Assembly: GCA_002335605.1 (NCBI GenBank)
Contig: BEDY01000002.1
Coordinates: 248,001-312,000, forward strand
Direction of reading: 5' to 3'
Length of the DNA: 64,000 nucleotides
Origin: Prillingera fragicola
Lineage: Eukaryota; Basidiomycota; Tremellomycetes; Trichosporonales; Trichosporonaceae
Shown here: piece by piece, positions 42,120 through 53,056 of the stretch
How the letters are laid out: each line of letters starts with the position of its first letter
Numbering within the stretch: position 1 is the first letter of the stretch
Notes under the pieces: model-generated
Told to the model about the DNA's origin: nothing
Database searches by the model: none
What the model saw: the letters and a program-made list of their open reading frames with translations, nothing else
Program-made: the position numbers and the translations under genes

Positions 42120-43471
42120 GTTGTTTCAGCAGTTGACAAAGTGAAGTTTTGGGTGAGGATCATGGACATTATGCAGTGTATGCCTCTATGAGGCTGCTGG
42201 GTTATGGTGTTCAAGGGGGGCTGGTGCGCGATAAGATATCGATCGACTGCGGGCCTGCGGGCGGGAGAGTTGCGGACCTGTGCACTGCGGATCGACGGAT
42301 CGACAATCTCTGACCCAAAGCGGTTTTGGTTTTTGGGTATCGACGCGCCTGCTCTCTGTTTGTGACCACTGACGTTGTTGATGGATGGACTTTTACTAAG
42401 ACGTCGACACATACCACCTCGATGCACGACACAAGTAGTGCGCGTCACTCACTGCCACACCACAGACGCGCCGCTGCGACTTACCGCGATATGTATCCGC
42501 AGGTACGCGCCTACAGCCGGTGCCAGTCGCTAGCCCATTCGTCCCCGTCACGACGTTGGATACCCACTCTGGACGTCGACTGTCCTCATCGGCGTCAGCC
42601 GGCGCAACTCGTCGGTCAAATCGACACACTTGTCCCGTTTACCCACTCCCCCACCGGCGGGCGCACGTCCGTTCCGGCCATTCAACATGCCTGTCCAAGC
42701 CTCTTGGCCGTTGCTCAAAAGGTATGCAAAAAAACAAAAAGACGCCCCAAGCCCACTTGGGTGAACGAGGCTCAGTCCGGCCCAACCCCAGCAGGCACGG
42801 GAGAGTACGCACCGCAAAGCCGGGGCTACGACCTGTGTCAACCACTGCAACCGCGCGCTGCTGGGAGCGATAAGGGTGTGGGCTACGGTCGTGTGCAATG
42901 CGGCAGGGGGGGTTGGGTGGTCGAGACCCCATCTGCGACTGCGCATTTGGGAGCAGACTGCAGAGTGTGGGATGCCAAGGATCAGGTTAGGTGGGGAGCA
43001 AAGGAAAAGGTTGTGGAGCCGCACGGAGAATACCAAAGCAGCAGTCGAAGCTGCTGGCCGGCGCTGCTGGCCGCCAGTGGGGGCGGGGGGCACGGCAAGT
43101 GCTGGCGGAGGAAGAAGGACCGGGAACTTTTGAGGTACGACACTCTAGGCACGGGTCCCTGGTTTCGACCAGAGGGGTGGGTGAATTGTGCGCAGCATGG
43201 GCCATGCATTAACGATGCAAAGCGCATGCTCGCTTTGCTGCTGTGAGCTCTGGGGTTGTGGAGCGAGTCCGCGGTATTCGCGTAGAATCTGCGGCCATTG
43301 TGGGAACGACTCAAACTGCAGTGAGGACGGTCGGACGAGCAGCAGCGGGCAGTGCAGCTTCGGGTGATAACCATACAAAAGTAAATTCATTTCGGCAAGC
43401 AAACCAAAAAGAAACAGAAGAGGTCGCTGAGAAACAAAAGAGGTCGCTGTCTATGCTACAGGTATACACGT
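42120..43471. other. Convergent intergenic region, 1.35 kb
   Basis: Several frames over 100 codons (42326-43246 plus, 42548-43093 minus) overlap on opposite strands and carry no motif or splice logic, so none is called. A 20-bp tandem duplication lies at 43411-43450, near the 3' end of the minus-strand gene. Confidence 0.45.
43411..43450. repeat. 20-bp tandem duplication
   Basis: Two adjacent copies of gaaacaRaagaggtcgctgW differ at two positions. They lie 22 bp downstream of the stop codon of the minus-strand surface-protein gene, probably in its 3' UTR. Confidence 0.7.
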
Positions 43472-43953
43472 CTAGGCGACGACGGCAGCGACGACGGCGG
43501 CGACGACAGCGGCGCCCGAGAGAGCAAAGCCGTGCTCGGCACCACTGCCGGCGGCAGAGGTGGTAGCGTTGGAGGCGGTGGCGGCAGTGCTGCCGGTAGC
43601 CGAAGCAGCGCCCGAGGCGATGCTCTCGGTAGCCGAAGCGACGGCGCTAGAGGCCGACGCCTGGACCGACGAGACGGCGTCGGAGGCAGAAGCAGAGACC
43701 GACTCGGACGCGGACGCGGCGGACGAGGCGTCAGAGGCAGCGGCAGAAGAAGAGGACGCCATCGAGGCCGAGTCGGAGGCAGAGCCCATGATGGCCTCAG
43801 TGGCCGATGCGACGGCAGACTCGACGGCCGACGAGGCGGACTCGGCCATCTGGGCGGAGACAGTGGCGGCTGATAGAGTTAGCTGACTGAGACGTGTAAC
43901 AGGCAAGGGGACAACGTACCGAGGGCGGAGAGGACGAGGAGCTCAAACTTCAT
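43472..43953 (-). CDS. Secreted Ala/Ser-rich surface protein, GPI-type tail
   Basis: Exons are 43953-43920 and 43869-43472, giving 143 aa. The 50-nt phase-1 intron (donor GTACGT, acceptor TATCAG) splits the signal peptide MKFELLVLSAL|AATVSA, with likely cleavage before QMAESAS. The mature chain is mainly Ala and Ser with regularly spaced Glu, Asp and Val (AVASATEAIMGSASDSAS, ASASESVSASASDAVSS), a pattern compatible with an alternating helix. One NAT N-glycosylation sequon lies near 115. It ends LSGAAVVAAVVAAVVA, a strong GPI-type hydrophobic tail. It converges on the preceding surface-protein gene. The function is unknown. Confidence 0.78.
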
Positions 43954-45078
43954 TATGATCTTTGTGTTGTGGGTTGTTGGATGGAGGGGGATAGAGGTCG
44001 AGTAGCTGGCTTTTATGCACATTTGTTCCAGACCGCAGTAGCAGAGTCACCAGCAGTTGCCTGCGCTTGCCGGCCCCGCAGTAGTAGAGCCAACGGTTTG
44101 TGCCGCCCCCCCAGATTCGAGAGAGTACGCGCAGCAGCAAAGGCAGTAAAGCCGAGGCGGCGTCAAACAGTACACATACATGCACGACGCGTTACGATGC
44201 CCGCTCGCCCGTATGCTCACCCGGCCGTGAGCGCAACGCACCCAAGGCAACGCAAGCACGCACGTCGGGGTTTGGTTGCTGTCGACTTTGTTACGTCGTG
44301 CGCGTGCGCCGCCTATCTAGGGTCCAAGATGGTTTGTGGGGTGTGGGGAGTGTGGGTGTGGGGCGGGGCAGGCACCGCCAGTTTTGGGTACTTGTGCAGG
44401 GTGGGAGAAGCTACAAGGGGTGTTGCGTGGATATCTCGCTCGTCCTTTGCAGCACAGCCGCTGAAGCACATGCAGCTATCCACCTGAAATGAGTGCGTGG
44501 GGGAACAGAGAGTGCGCACAGGTGGCCAGCTCCGGAGTTGTTCCGGCGCAGTTTTGCGGGCTTGCCAAGCCAGGCTCATGAGATCCTTCCCATCAAGTCC
44601 CCGAGTCGCGTGCATCTTGCTTTTCACCGGTGAATGCTTGGGCCTGCTATCAAGCTAAGCTGAAGCTGGAAAGTGGTGCAGAGCTGTGCAGACAATGCAA
44701 ACTCGCCAAGCATACCAAGGACAAACATTTGACCTGCGACTCGTTGACCTGGATATGCCAGCTGATGTGGGAATGGCGAGCTGAAACAATCTCCCTCAGT
44801 GTTATATCACCGCGCTGCCCCTGTCCTCCCCTGTCCTGGTCAAGCCTGGCTCCAGCAGACTGTCAGTCTGGCAGGAGCTTGCTCTGCCCTTTCCAGAAGA
44901 CGCCAACAGATATGCACACCAGATACGCGACGCTCCCGTAGACACATGCTGCGTCATGCGCAAGGGGAACGATGTTTGTTCCTCTACGTTTATAGGTGTA
45001 ACATCGTGAGTGGCCGAAAGGAACGTGTGGCTTATCACATGAGCAGTTATGCTGTGCAATAAACGTTTGCCCAAGGCG
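43954..45078. other. Promoter region and spacer
   Basis: On the minus strand, CATAAAAG near 44010-44020 is a TATA-like element about 60 bp before the gene at 43953. The rest (to 45078) holds no supported gene; frames at 43969-44487 and 44630-44941 have no motifs. Confidence 0.4.
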
Positions 45079-45595
45079 CTACGAGTAACTGTGAGTCACT
45101 GTCAATATAGGGTCAATGCGGGGCAACGATTCCCGTGGTGCTCTCCACTCCTGAGAGATTGTTTGTTCAAGTAAAAGAGATCCTGAATCGCCATGGCTTG
45201 GGAACGAGTATGGTGCGCAGCGTTCGAAGATCTTTAAGTCTGTTAGCGCTCCATCAACACCGGAGGCATATGTGAAGATACAAGTTGTCAGAGGCACGCA
45301 CAGCTTGATAGAACCCGTTGGATGTCCTTCCCACATGTACAATCTGCGCAGCACTGGAGTTGCACACCTCAACACCGTAATCTAGGTGCTTGCTGCGCCA
45401 CTGACGGCAAGCGGCCTTGAGGTTAACTTGGCAGGGTCCTAGATCTGCACGCGTGCGAGGACTGATGCCAGTGACAGATGGGCTCTGGCGGACAGAATCT
45501 GTGACAATGTTGCGTCGGTGGCGTTCAAGTTGCACCACTTCGCCAGGAAACGGGACCAAGCCTGTCTCGTTCCGTCTGTTCCGCCAAGTTGGCAC
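45079..45595 (-). pseudogene. Possible decayed trypsin-like serine peptidase fragment
   Basis: Two minus-strand frames overlap. The first (45595-45254, 113 codons) contains AQIVHVGRTSNG near 45340. The second (to 45079) contains SFPSHGDSGSLLLEQ near 45200-45175. In fungal S1-like peptidase proteins a GRTSG-type motif lies about 45-60 residues before the catalytic GDSGS, and here the distance is about 47 codons. The two motifs are in different frames with no convincing intron between them, so a frameshifted remnant is the simplest reading. No His or Asp catalytic residue could be placed. The gene could also be intact with an unusual intron, or the match could be chance. Confidence 0.3.
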
Positions 45596-46174
45596 AATTC
45601 ACTACCAGCATGCTCGATGTGTCTATGATCTATCGTGCAGCAGACCCCGTCGACCCTTGCTCATCCACGTGTTGAGGCAGACCATGGACTGCGGATGCCG
45701 AGTGTATTTCTGGTAGTGGTGATGCTCCTACGTGGTATTCTTAGCCACTCTCGCTATCTCTTTATACCTTTGCCCGGAAGATGCTGCCTATCGTTCAGGA
45801 GAGCGTGGTGGTGTGTCATGCGTGGCGCATACCTTGGTCGTGTGCTTCTGGCCTTGCTCGCGTGCGCGCCGCCGCGAATGGGAGAGCAGTCGGGATCAGG
45901 AGACCGGAGGTGACGAGTGGGACATTGAAAGTCACCATCAACCAATAACGTACTTGGCCTCAATGCATTTGCCTGAATCCATTCTGGTTAGTGAATCTGG
46001 GGTGCAGAGTTTGGTAATACTATGCTCGGTGCTCAAGTGATCACTGGTGCAGAAAGATTGCATGCACACCCCCTGCCATTCCTCTATGCTATTTGGAATG
46101 GCACTAATTAGAACGTTAAAAATATCTATGGATTGGTGAAGTTCAAGAAACTGTGTAGCTCAGAGATGCGCTTA
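45596..46174. other. Intergenic, 3' region of PHO89
   Basis: No gene is supported. The last 100 bp become AT-rich (attagaacgttaaaaatatc near 46109), as expected of a 3' UTR or polyadenylation region of the minus-strand symporter gene. Confidence 0.4.
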
Positions 46175-48007
46175 CTACTTCCAGTGAGGAGCGTTGATGA
46201 AGAGACCCATGAGGATTCCGGCCGAGACACCGGCGACGGGGACGGTGAGGACCCATCCGAGGAAGATCCAGCCAAAGGCCCTCCAGTTGATAGCCTTGGG
46301 GCCCGACGAAACGAGACCAACACCAGCGGTAGAGCCAGTGATGCACATGGTGGTCGAGACCGGGATACCGTACTGCGAGGCGAGAAGGACGGTGATGGAC
46401 GAGCCAAGCTCCATCGAGAAACCACGCGAGGGCGACATGAGAGTAAGCTTGTTGCCAAGAGCAGACATGATCTTGTAACCGTAGGTGGCGAGACCGATAA
46501 CAAGCATAGCACCACCAAAGGCCATGATCCAGGTAGGGGTGGGGGTCTTGTCACCAGTGACCTCTCCGTACTTCCAGGTGTAGTAGATGGCAGCGAAGGG
46601 ACCAACAGCGTTGGCCGTGTCGTTGGAACCGTGGGCGAAAGAGTTGGTGCAAGCGGTGAGGACCTGGAGGAACGAGTAGAGGTGCTCGGTCTCGTTGTCG
46701 TACTGCTTGGCGATCTCGTGCATCTCGCGGAGACGGGCAAGCTCGGCGTCACCCTTGCCGAGCTGACGCTTGTGGATGTCGACTGTCATGCCGTGGCTGA
46801 GGGCACCCCAAACCTTGTAACGCAGAATGATCCAGAGGTTCTTGGGCGAGCACCAGAGGCCCTCAATCTTGGGGGTGGTGTCGACCTCCTCGACCTCGGC
46901 AAGGGGAACCTGGGTGCGGCGCTGGACCTCGGGCTCGACGCGGCCAGCAGCCTCAATGTCCTTCTCCTTCTGCTCAAACGAGCCCTCAGTCTCGGAGCCG
47001 GGAACACGAGTGTTCTGAGCGGGAACGTTGTCGCCGTGGAGGGCATGGGCGGCAGCGGCGTCCGCGCCGTCGTCGCGGTCACGGACACGGTAGTCGGGAA
47101 CGTACTGAACCTTGAGGTCCTCGGGAGGGGGAGGGGGCATCTGACGCTTCCAGAGAAGGGGACCAAGGAAGAAGTGGTACCAGCGGAGAGTGTAGTCGTG
47201 GCGAACAACCTTGACGTAGACGTAAGGAAGCCAGAAGACGAGCGAGAGAACGGCGATTCCAACACCAGTAAGGACAATGGCGAGGGCAACGGTGAGTTCG
47301 GGAAGCTTGTCAAGGCCAAGACCGGGGGCACCCTTGTAGACAATCGACATGGTGAGGACGACGGCCACGGTAAAGAAGTAGAAGGGCGAGGCGATGAGAC
47401 CCGCCTTGAGAGGGTTCTTGCGCTCCAGGACGGCATACTTGGTGATGAGGTAGACAACGGCACCGAAACCAGCGGCGATTCCGGGGGCGATAGCGAAGCC
47501 GGCAAAGATTGTGCCGAGGCCCTTGCCGTTATTCCAGCCCCACTGGACCGACTTGCCGCCACCGAGGGCGACACCGACACCGGCGAGGGCGGAAACAATG
47601 GAGTAAGTGGTGGAGACAGGCCACGAGTTCTTGGTGGCAATCATGAGCCAGGTAGCCGAGGCGGTGAGAGCACAGGTAAAAGCGAGCATCTGGACTCCGG
47701 CGTCCCCACGGAACACCTTCATCGAAATGATACCATTCTTGACAGTGCCGGCGACCTTGGAACCGGCGAGGACAGCACCCAAGAATTCACAGACAGCGGC
47801 CGCCATAACCGCCTGACGCATTGTCAGGGAGCGCGACGAGACCGAAGAGGCAAACGAGCTAGGTTGACGTTAGTATATTGACACCAGTAATGTCTATAGC
47901 ATTGTTACTCACTTTGCGACATCGTTAGCACCAATGTTGTAAGCGTCGAGCGCCGCGAACAGAAGGCCAATGACGAAGATGTAGTCGTACTGGTGAAGAG
48001 TCGGCAT
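46175..48007 (-). CDS. PHO89: PiT-family Na+/phosphate symporter Pho89
   Basis: Exons are 48007-47913 and 47858-46175, giving 592 aa. The 54-nt intron restores the N-terminal PiT signature GANDVANSFASSVSSRSL (from residue 26). The second, inverted-repeat copy of the signature, NSFAHGSNDTANAVGPFA, lies near 436-453. Hydrophobic helices fill both halves. They are split by a hydrophilic loop at about 262-370 (KRQMPPPPPEDLKVQYVPD and charged stretches), as in Pho89 and Neurospora PHO-4. It should import inorganic phosphate with sodium at the plasma membrane, mainly at neutral to alkaline pH. It diverges from a secreted alkaline phosphatase across a spacer with CACGTG/CACGTT boxes, pointing to Pho4-type induction on phosphate limitation. 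The long plus-strand frame over the gene is a codon-bias shadow. Confidence 0.95.
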
Positions 48008-48940
48008 GTTGGTTGACTGTGCCGCTTGAAGGGAGGTGGGTTTACAAGTGGCCCGCTCTGTGCGGCTTTGTCGAGTGGTGTTGAGAGAAGGAGGGGAAAG
48101 GACTTGAGTGTGGGAGAAGTGGTGCTGGGGCTGGCTGCCACTCGACTTTTGAAGGTCACCGGGGCATGTGTCAAAGTCAGACGACCGCGCCGCAAAGCTA
48201 ATTGCCAAGACTTTTCCGCAGGCCAGAATTCCGTACATGCCCCCTCGTGCATGAGCTCCGGGCTGTCCGGCGTATCGTTAGCTGCTCGGCACCTGAAGCT
48301 GCAGACACTTCGAACGTGCACAACATGTTGCAGAGTGCAGTTGCCACGACTGCCACACACGTTTCTGGATTGTTTGCTCCCGTCAACTGCCACGGACTCC
48401 ATTTTAGGCCAGAGGGCGTTCGCTTGGCAGGGAAGCTGCCCTGAATCTCCGTGGTTATCTCTGCCACTGTCGAGCTGGTAAGGGGTGCTGCTGCAAATGC
48501 TTCCCAGTGGCCAAGCGCGCATATCTCATGCACATGCGCTCCATCCTCCACGGAGCTGGCAAGAACGAGCTTTAATCGAAGGGTGCCCGCGGAGCAGGCA
48601 CACCGGCCCGACACCGACGCGGCCGGCGGGGGCCGCCAGAGGCAGGGCGAGCACCTGACATGTCTCTGCCAGCTTCTCACGTTGATCAGACACTAGGCGC
48701 TTATTGGAGTATAGAAGATGCCCAGATGCTCCAGCGCTCCAGCAGCTCCTAGAGTTGCCATGCGGTCTCACATCTGTCTAGGCGCAACGCGGAAGGCGGT
48801 CGTCTCCACCCATGTCTCTGATCTCTGAACGTGGGCATGTCGATCCCATGACTTTATTCTGTACGCAGCCTTCGCGGAGCGAGGAACAAGGATCGTTCCG
48901 GTGAACACTCTCTTCGCCATAATGAGGACACTCGATGTTG

Positions 48941-48946
48941 CACGTG
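48941..48946. promoter_or_regulatory. High-affinity Pho4-type box CACGTGGG
   Basis: gCACGTGGGtg matches the preferred Pho4 core with its G-rich flank (CACGTGGG). It lies 934 bp before the PHO89 start and 1.5 kb before the phosphatase start. Confidence 0.5.
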
Positions 48947-49944
48947 GGTGCCTGTGGATCCTCTTGTGGACTTAATGATGTTGGAGCGATTGCAGCGCCG
49001 AGCCATTGGCGCAGCCAACCAAAGCTTGACCAGGCCCATTTACCGTACATCGGACGGATCGTACGGACTTGTGATCCGGGAGGGCTCGACCCAGTGGCCA
49101 TGGATCCGCGCGGTTCCTCCAAAGTGAATCGCCACGGTTTGCATACCTCGCCAGACGCCAGAGGCCAGGGGGTAACGAGACTGATCGCACGACGGTGGCG
49201 TCCGCAATCCACAAAGTCGTCCGACTACTCGGCATTTGCGTGAATCAATGGGCGCTTTCTTGTGACAGAAATAGACGGCGGCGTCAAGCACTCTGCATCT
49301 CGGTGTGGTGACCTTGTGGTCGATGGCGACAGAGTTCGTGAAGTAAAGTCTGGGCTCCACGCCAACCCCGGCCTGGCTGGCTGGCTGGTCCAAACTATTT
49401 GTGACATGTCGTGCCTGGATGAATATCCCTGAAAATCACAACATGCATTCATCCGCAGCAATGCCACGAACGTGCGCCATCTACTCTGGCTGTTAACAAC
49501 CTCTGGCCTCTGGTCTTTACGCTCTGCCCCGAGGGTGAATACCCCTTGAAGCTTCCGAAAGGGCCTGACCAAGGCATCATCGCGAAACAGCAGATCAAGA
49601 AAGTCTTCCTCTCGTGTTGGGCCATCAGACACCTGACTGTTCGAGACACTGCTATCAGACCCAATCTCGAGGCTCGAAGGGCAGTCCACGAACGTGTTTC
49701 CAGCTGCCTGCTCGGCACAGGACCTCTTTATCCAAGCCAAGCTTGAGAAGAGCGGTTCTCCCGCCGCTTGAGGTTCACCAATACTGCCGACCTTTAGCCT
49801 TCGCGTTGCATTGGCCCGGTCTCCGGAACTTTGGCCAACAGTAAGCTCAATGCTCAACCCATGCGATCTTGTAACATGTAGTGCTCTGGCGAGCTCAGTC
49901 TTTGACCCTGGGTACTGCACACATTCAGTCTGCGGCTCCCCTCG

Positions 49945-49950
49945 CACGTG
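49945..49950. promoter_or_regulatory. CACGTG box upstream of the alkaline phosphatase
   Basis: CACGTG with GC flanks lies 490 bp before the phosphatase ATG. It is flanked by CACGTT boxes at 49980 and 50175. Confidence 0.45.
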
Positions 49951-50439
49951 CCCAGACGGATACTCGGCGTCAAAGCCTTCACGTTGACCAACACGGGGGC
50001 GTCACGGCGGTATAACTGGTCACCAATTCAGTAATGTTCTTGTCGTACTACGCAAGGGGCATGTTGTTGCCAAGCTCAATCTGAACTATCTGACATAATC
50101 CCTCTTCAAGGGCGCGGTTGCTTTCACATGCTGAGCCGTCCCAGGGCACAGACAGACCTGCACCGAAGTTATCACACGTTTATCCGCAGTGACCAAGCTC
50201 ATTAGTGGCCTGCCGCCGGAATCCGTTGACGTAGCCGCCGCCGGCGTGAGCGGCGCTGCTGTGGTGCCTTGGATGCATGACGCCTGAGCTAGTGTCATGT
50301 TTGGGTAACAGTATCCTCTGTTCAGAACCCTTGCCTGATGTGAGGTTGGGGGTTGGTGAGACGCTTAATAGCTGACAGCGTTGGAAGAGACTTCGGATCC
50401 CCAGTTTGACACTACTGACCCCCGACACTCATCCCCTCA

Positions 50440-52523
50440 ATGGTCGCTATTCAGCTGCTCACTGCTCTTGTGGGGGCGAGCACCGTCGCTGCTCAGACTT
50501 TCCGTCGTACCGCCGCATGCCCCGGTCTCGGCTGCGTCTTCCCCCCCGACCAGGTCGACTTCATCGCTGGCCGTAAGTGGCACTTTATGGTGTGGCATGT
50601 GGCAGTCCCTGACGTTAGGCAGAGACCTTTGACATCCGCGTCGAGGTCCAGGCGCCTGTCAACGGCACTGAGGCCTACAACGGCGGCAACGTCAACAAGG
50701 ACTTTACCCTCAAGATCGGTGGTGAGGGTGCCGAGCTCATCGACGTGACCCAGTTCTTCGGCCTCGAGGACCCCAAGCGTGAGTGACGTATGCGGAGCAC
50801 CACTGACAGACCAGTCGAGGAGCACACCTTCTCGTGGTATGATGACCTGTTTGCCCAGGACGCCAAGACCAAGACTGCTGTCAATGCCGTCTCCAAGTCG
50901 TACCGCAACGTCCAACTCCACAACCCTGGCCGCTACAAGGTTCAGCTCACCTACAACGACGGCTCGGTCAACGAGGTTACTTGGGAGGTCCTCCCCATCC
51001 CCAAGTGCGGCGCCAAGGCCAAGAACCTCATCTTCTTCGTGGGCGACGGCATGGCCACCTCTATGATCTCTGCTGCCCGTCTCCTTGCTCACAAGATGGT
51101 CAACGGCAAGTACCAGACCAAGCTCAAGCTCGACGAGGCCCCAGCCTACGGCTCCCAAATGACCCACTCGCTTGACTCATTCATCACCGACTCGGCCAAC
51201 TCGGCTTCGGCCCTCTTCACTGGCAAGCGCATGACTGTCAACGGTCTCAACGCCTACACCGACTCAACTGGCAAGGCTTTTGACAACGCCAAGGTCGAGA
51301 CCATCTTCGAGATGTTCCGCCGTATCACTGGTGGCCAGGTCGGTGCCGTCTCCAAGGCTTACATTGCCGACGCCACCCCCGCCGCTGTCTGCACCCACAC
51401 GTCGCAGCGTTCGCAGTACACTACCATCATTGAGCAGTACCTCACTGGTGTCACGGGCAACCACTCGTGGTACCCCTGGCACGGTATTGACGTCCTCATG
51501 GGCGGTGGTGCTGAGAACTTCCTTGCCGGTCCCGGTAACGGCAACGTCTCGCAGTTTGACCGCTGGGCCGGCGAGGGTTACCAGGTCGGCCACACCAAGA
51601 CTGACCTCAACGCTCTGTCCAACGATGACCGTGCCCTTGCCATCTTCACCCGCGGCAACGTCTCGACCTGGCTCGACCAGCACGTCTACACTGACGCCCT
51701 CGTCCACGCCATCCAGCCCGACGGCACCCAGGGGGCTTACGACCAGCCCGGACTCAAGGACATGACTCTCAAGGCTATTGACATTCTCTCCACCCGTGCC
51801 AAGGCTCGCGGCACCGGATGGGCCCTCATGTCCGAGGCCGCTCTTATCGACAAGGAGATGCACGTCCAGGACATTGACCGCGCTCTCGGTGACCTCCTCG
51901 AGCTCGACGACACTGTCCGCGCCACTCTCAAGCACCTCGAGGAGATTGGCGAGCTCGAGAACACTCTCATCGTCGTCACCGCCGACCACGGTCACGGCTT
52001 TGACGTCTTTGGCTCGGCCGACACCGAGTACCTCGCCGCCCAGAAGGCCGACCGCAAGCGCCGCGAGGCCGTCGGCACCTACGCCTTGTCGGGTCTTTCG
52101 GCCTACACTGTGCCCAAGGACGTCAGCCCTACCAACCACTCGACCTTTGACTCGCCCCAGGGTGAGGGCTTCCCCGTTACCTGGGACCCGCGTTACTCGC
52201 TCGCCCACGGCTGGGCCGCTTACCCCGACAAGCGCGAGGACTTTACCATCAACAAGGAGCACGAGCGTATCCCTGCCGTCAAGAATGACACTGGCTACTT
52301 TTTCAACCCCGATGACAACCACGGTGGCTTTGCCATGACCGGCAACATTGATGCCTCCGAGGGCCAGGGTGTCCACTCGCTCGTCGACGTCCCCATCTAC
52401 GCTTGGGGTGCCGGCCACGAGCTGTTCCGTGGCGTCATGGGCAACGTCGACATTGCCTTCAAGGTTGCCGAGGCTCTTGGCCTTGGTAAGAACTTCAACG
52501 CCACCAGCGAGTACAAGAAGTAG
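50440..52523 (+). CDS. Secreted alkaline phosphatase
   Basis: Exons are 50440-50572, 50623-50778 and 50815-52523, giving 665 aa. The introns are 50 and 36 nt. The signal peptide is MVAIQLLTALVGASTVAA, cleaved before QTFRR. An N-terminal beta domain (about 20-160) precedes the catalytic domain. That domain has the metal motif NLIFFVGDGMATSMISAA near 167-184, the phosphoserine loop ITDSANSASALFTGKR near 220-235 with the nucleophile in DSANS, and VVTADHGHGFDVFGSAD near 483-499 carrying metal-binding Asp and His. The enzyme should release phosphate from organic monoesters outside the cell or in the wall. No C-terminal anchor is seen. The phosphoserine loop departs from the usual DS[GAS][GASC][GAST][GA]T pattern (Asn, and Ser for the last Thr). 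It pairs with PHO89 as a phosphate-scavenging unit. Confidence 0.9.
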
Positions 52524-53056
52524 AGTGGTTAAATTTAGCGGAAGAGACCGTAGATGGATTTAGACGTTATATTGATAGTAGTCATATATTGGAAGTGGCA
52601 CAAAACTTGGACATGTAACTCGATGTCGCTTGAGACTTGTCCTAGTGCTGGACAGCCAGTGAGTGCTGGGGAGGCGGCAAATGAGAATTGAGGTGTAGCA
52701 ACCATGGACAGGAGGGAGATAAGACCGCTTAAATCAATTAATTCACCGAACCGTCGCCCTCCAATGAACCCAACCCATGTAATCTGCAGACGTCTCAGAC
52801 TCTGAAGGCGCACACCGTAGTCCGCAATCCTGACCAACCTATGGAGCTGGGTTCGCAGCGCCCACATCCAACCATTACACAGAGGTTGAGTCACTTGAGT
52901 CTTCCGCTGGCTGCTAACGCACGACAAGTCCAGAAGTTACATGCACAAGTACAAGCCTCTATCGCCTTACCCTCTATCAAATGGTTCTGAGCGACAATGT
53001 CATCCTTGAACCACTCTATTGGATTCCTGGATATCAAGGTCCAACCCAACCTCTAT
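52524..53056. other. Convergent 3' region
   Basis: This 533 bp between the phosphatase and oxidoreductase stop codons is AT-richer near 52540-52620. No gene was seen. Confidence 0.5.

Larger units (their letters stand above)
48008..50439. promoter_or_regulatory. PHO89/alkaline phosphatase divergent spacer rich in Pho4-type boxes
   Basis: In 2.43 kb I count CACGTG at 48941 and 49945. CACGTT, on either strand, occurs at 48313, 48358, 48678, 48828, 49469, 49691, 49980 and 50175. By chance about 0.6 and 1.2 would be expected. A minus-strand frame at 49225-49947 (240 codons) lies here but has no recognised domain. The spacer could hold a decayed gene as well as the two promoters. Confidence 0.55.

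Noticed and set aside
42326..43246. 306-codon plus-strand frame
   Set aside because: It overlaps minus-strand frames of similar length, has no domain, signal peptide or splice logic, and contains low-complexity runs typical of noncoding DNA.
43532..43886. Glu/Asp/Ala-rich plus-strand frames over the 43953 surface gene
   Set aside because: They are antisense to the Ala/Ser repeats. They lack a signal peptide, and the minus strand has a complete gene.
46133..47881. 582-codon plus-strand open frame opposite PHO89
   Set aside because: It mirrors the strongly biased codons of PHO89, has no motif and is rich in Gly, Asp, Glu and Val as antisense frames here are. The minus strand has both PiT signatures and a proper intron.
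51264..52418. 384-codon minus-strand frame opposite the alkaline phosphatase
   Set aside because: It is antisense to the conserved catalytic domain, with Val/Gly/Asp-rich shadow composition and no domain.
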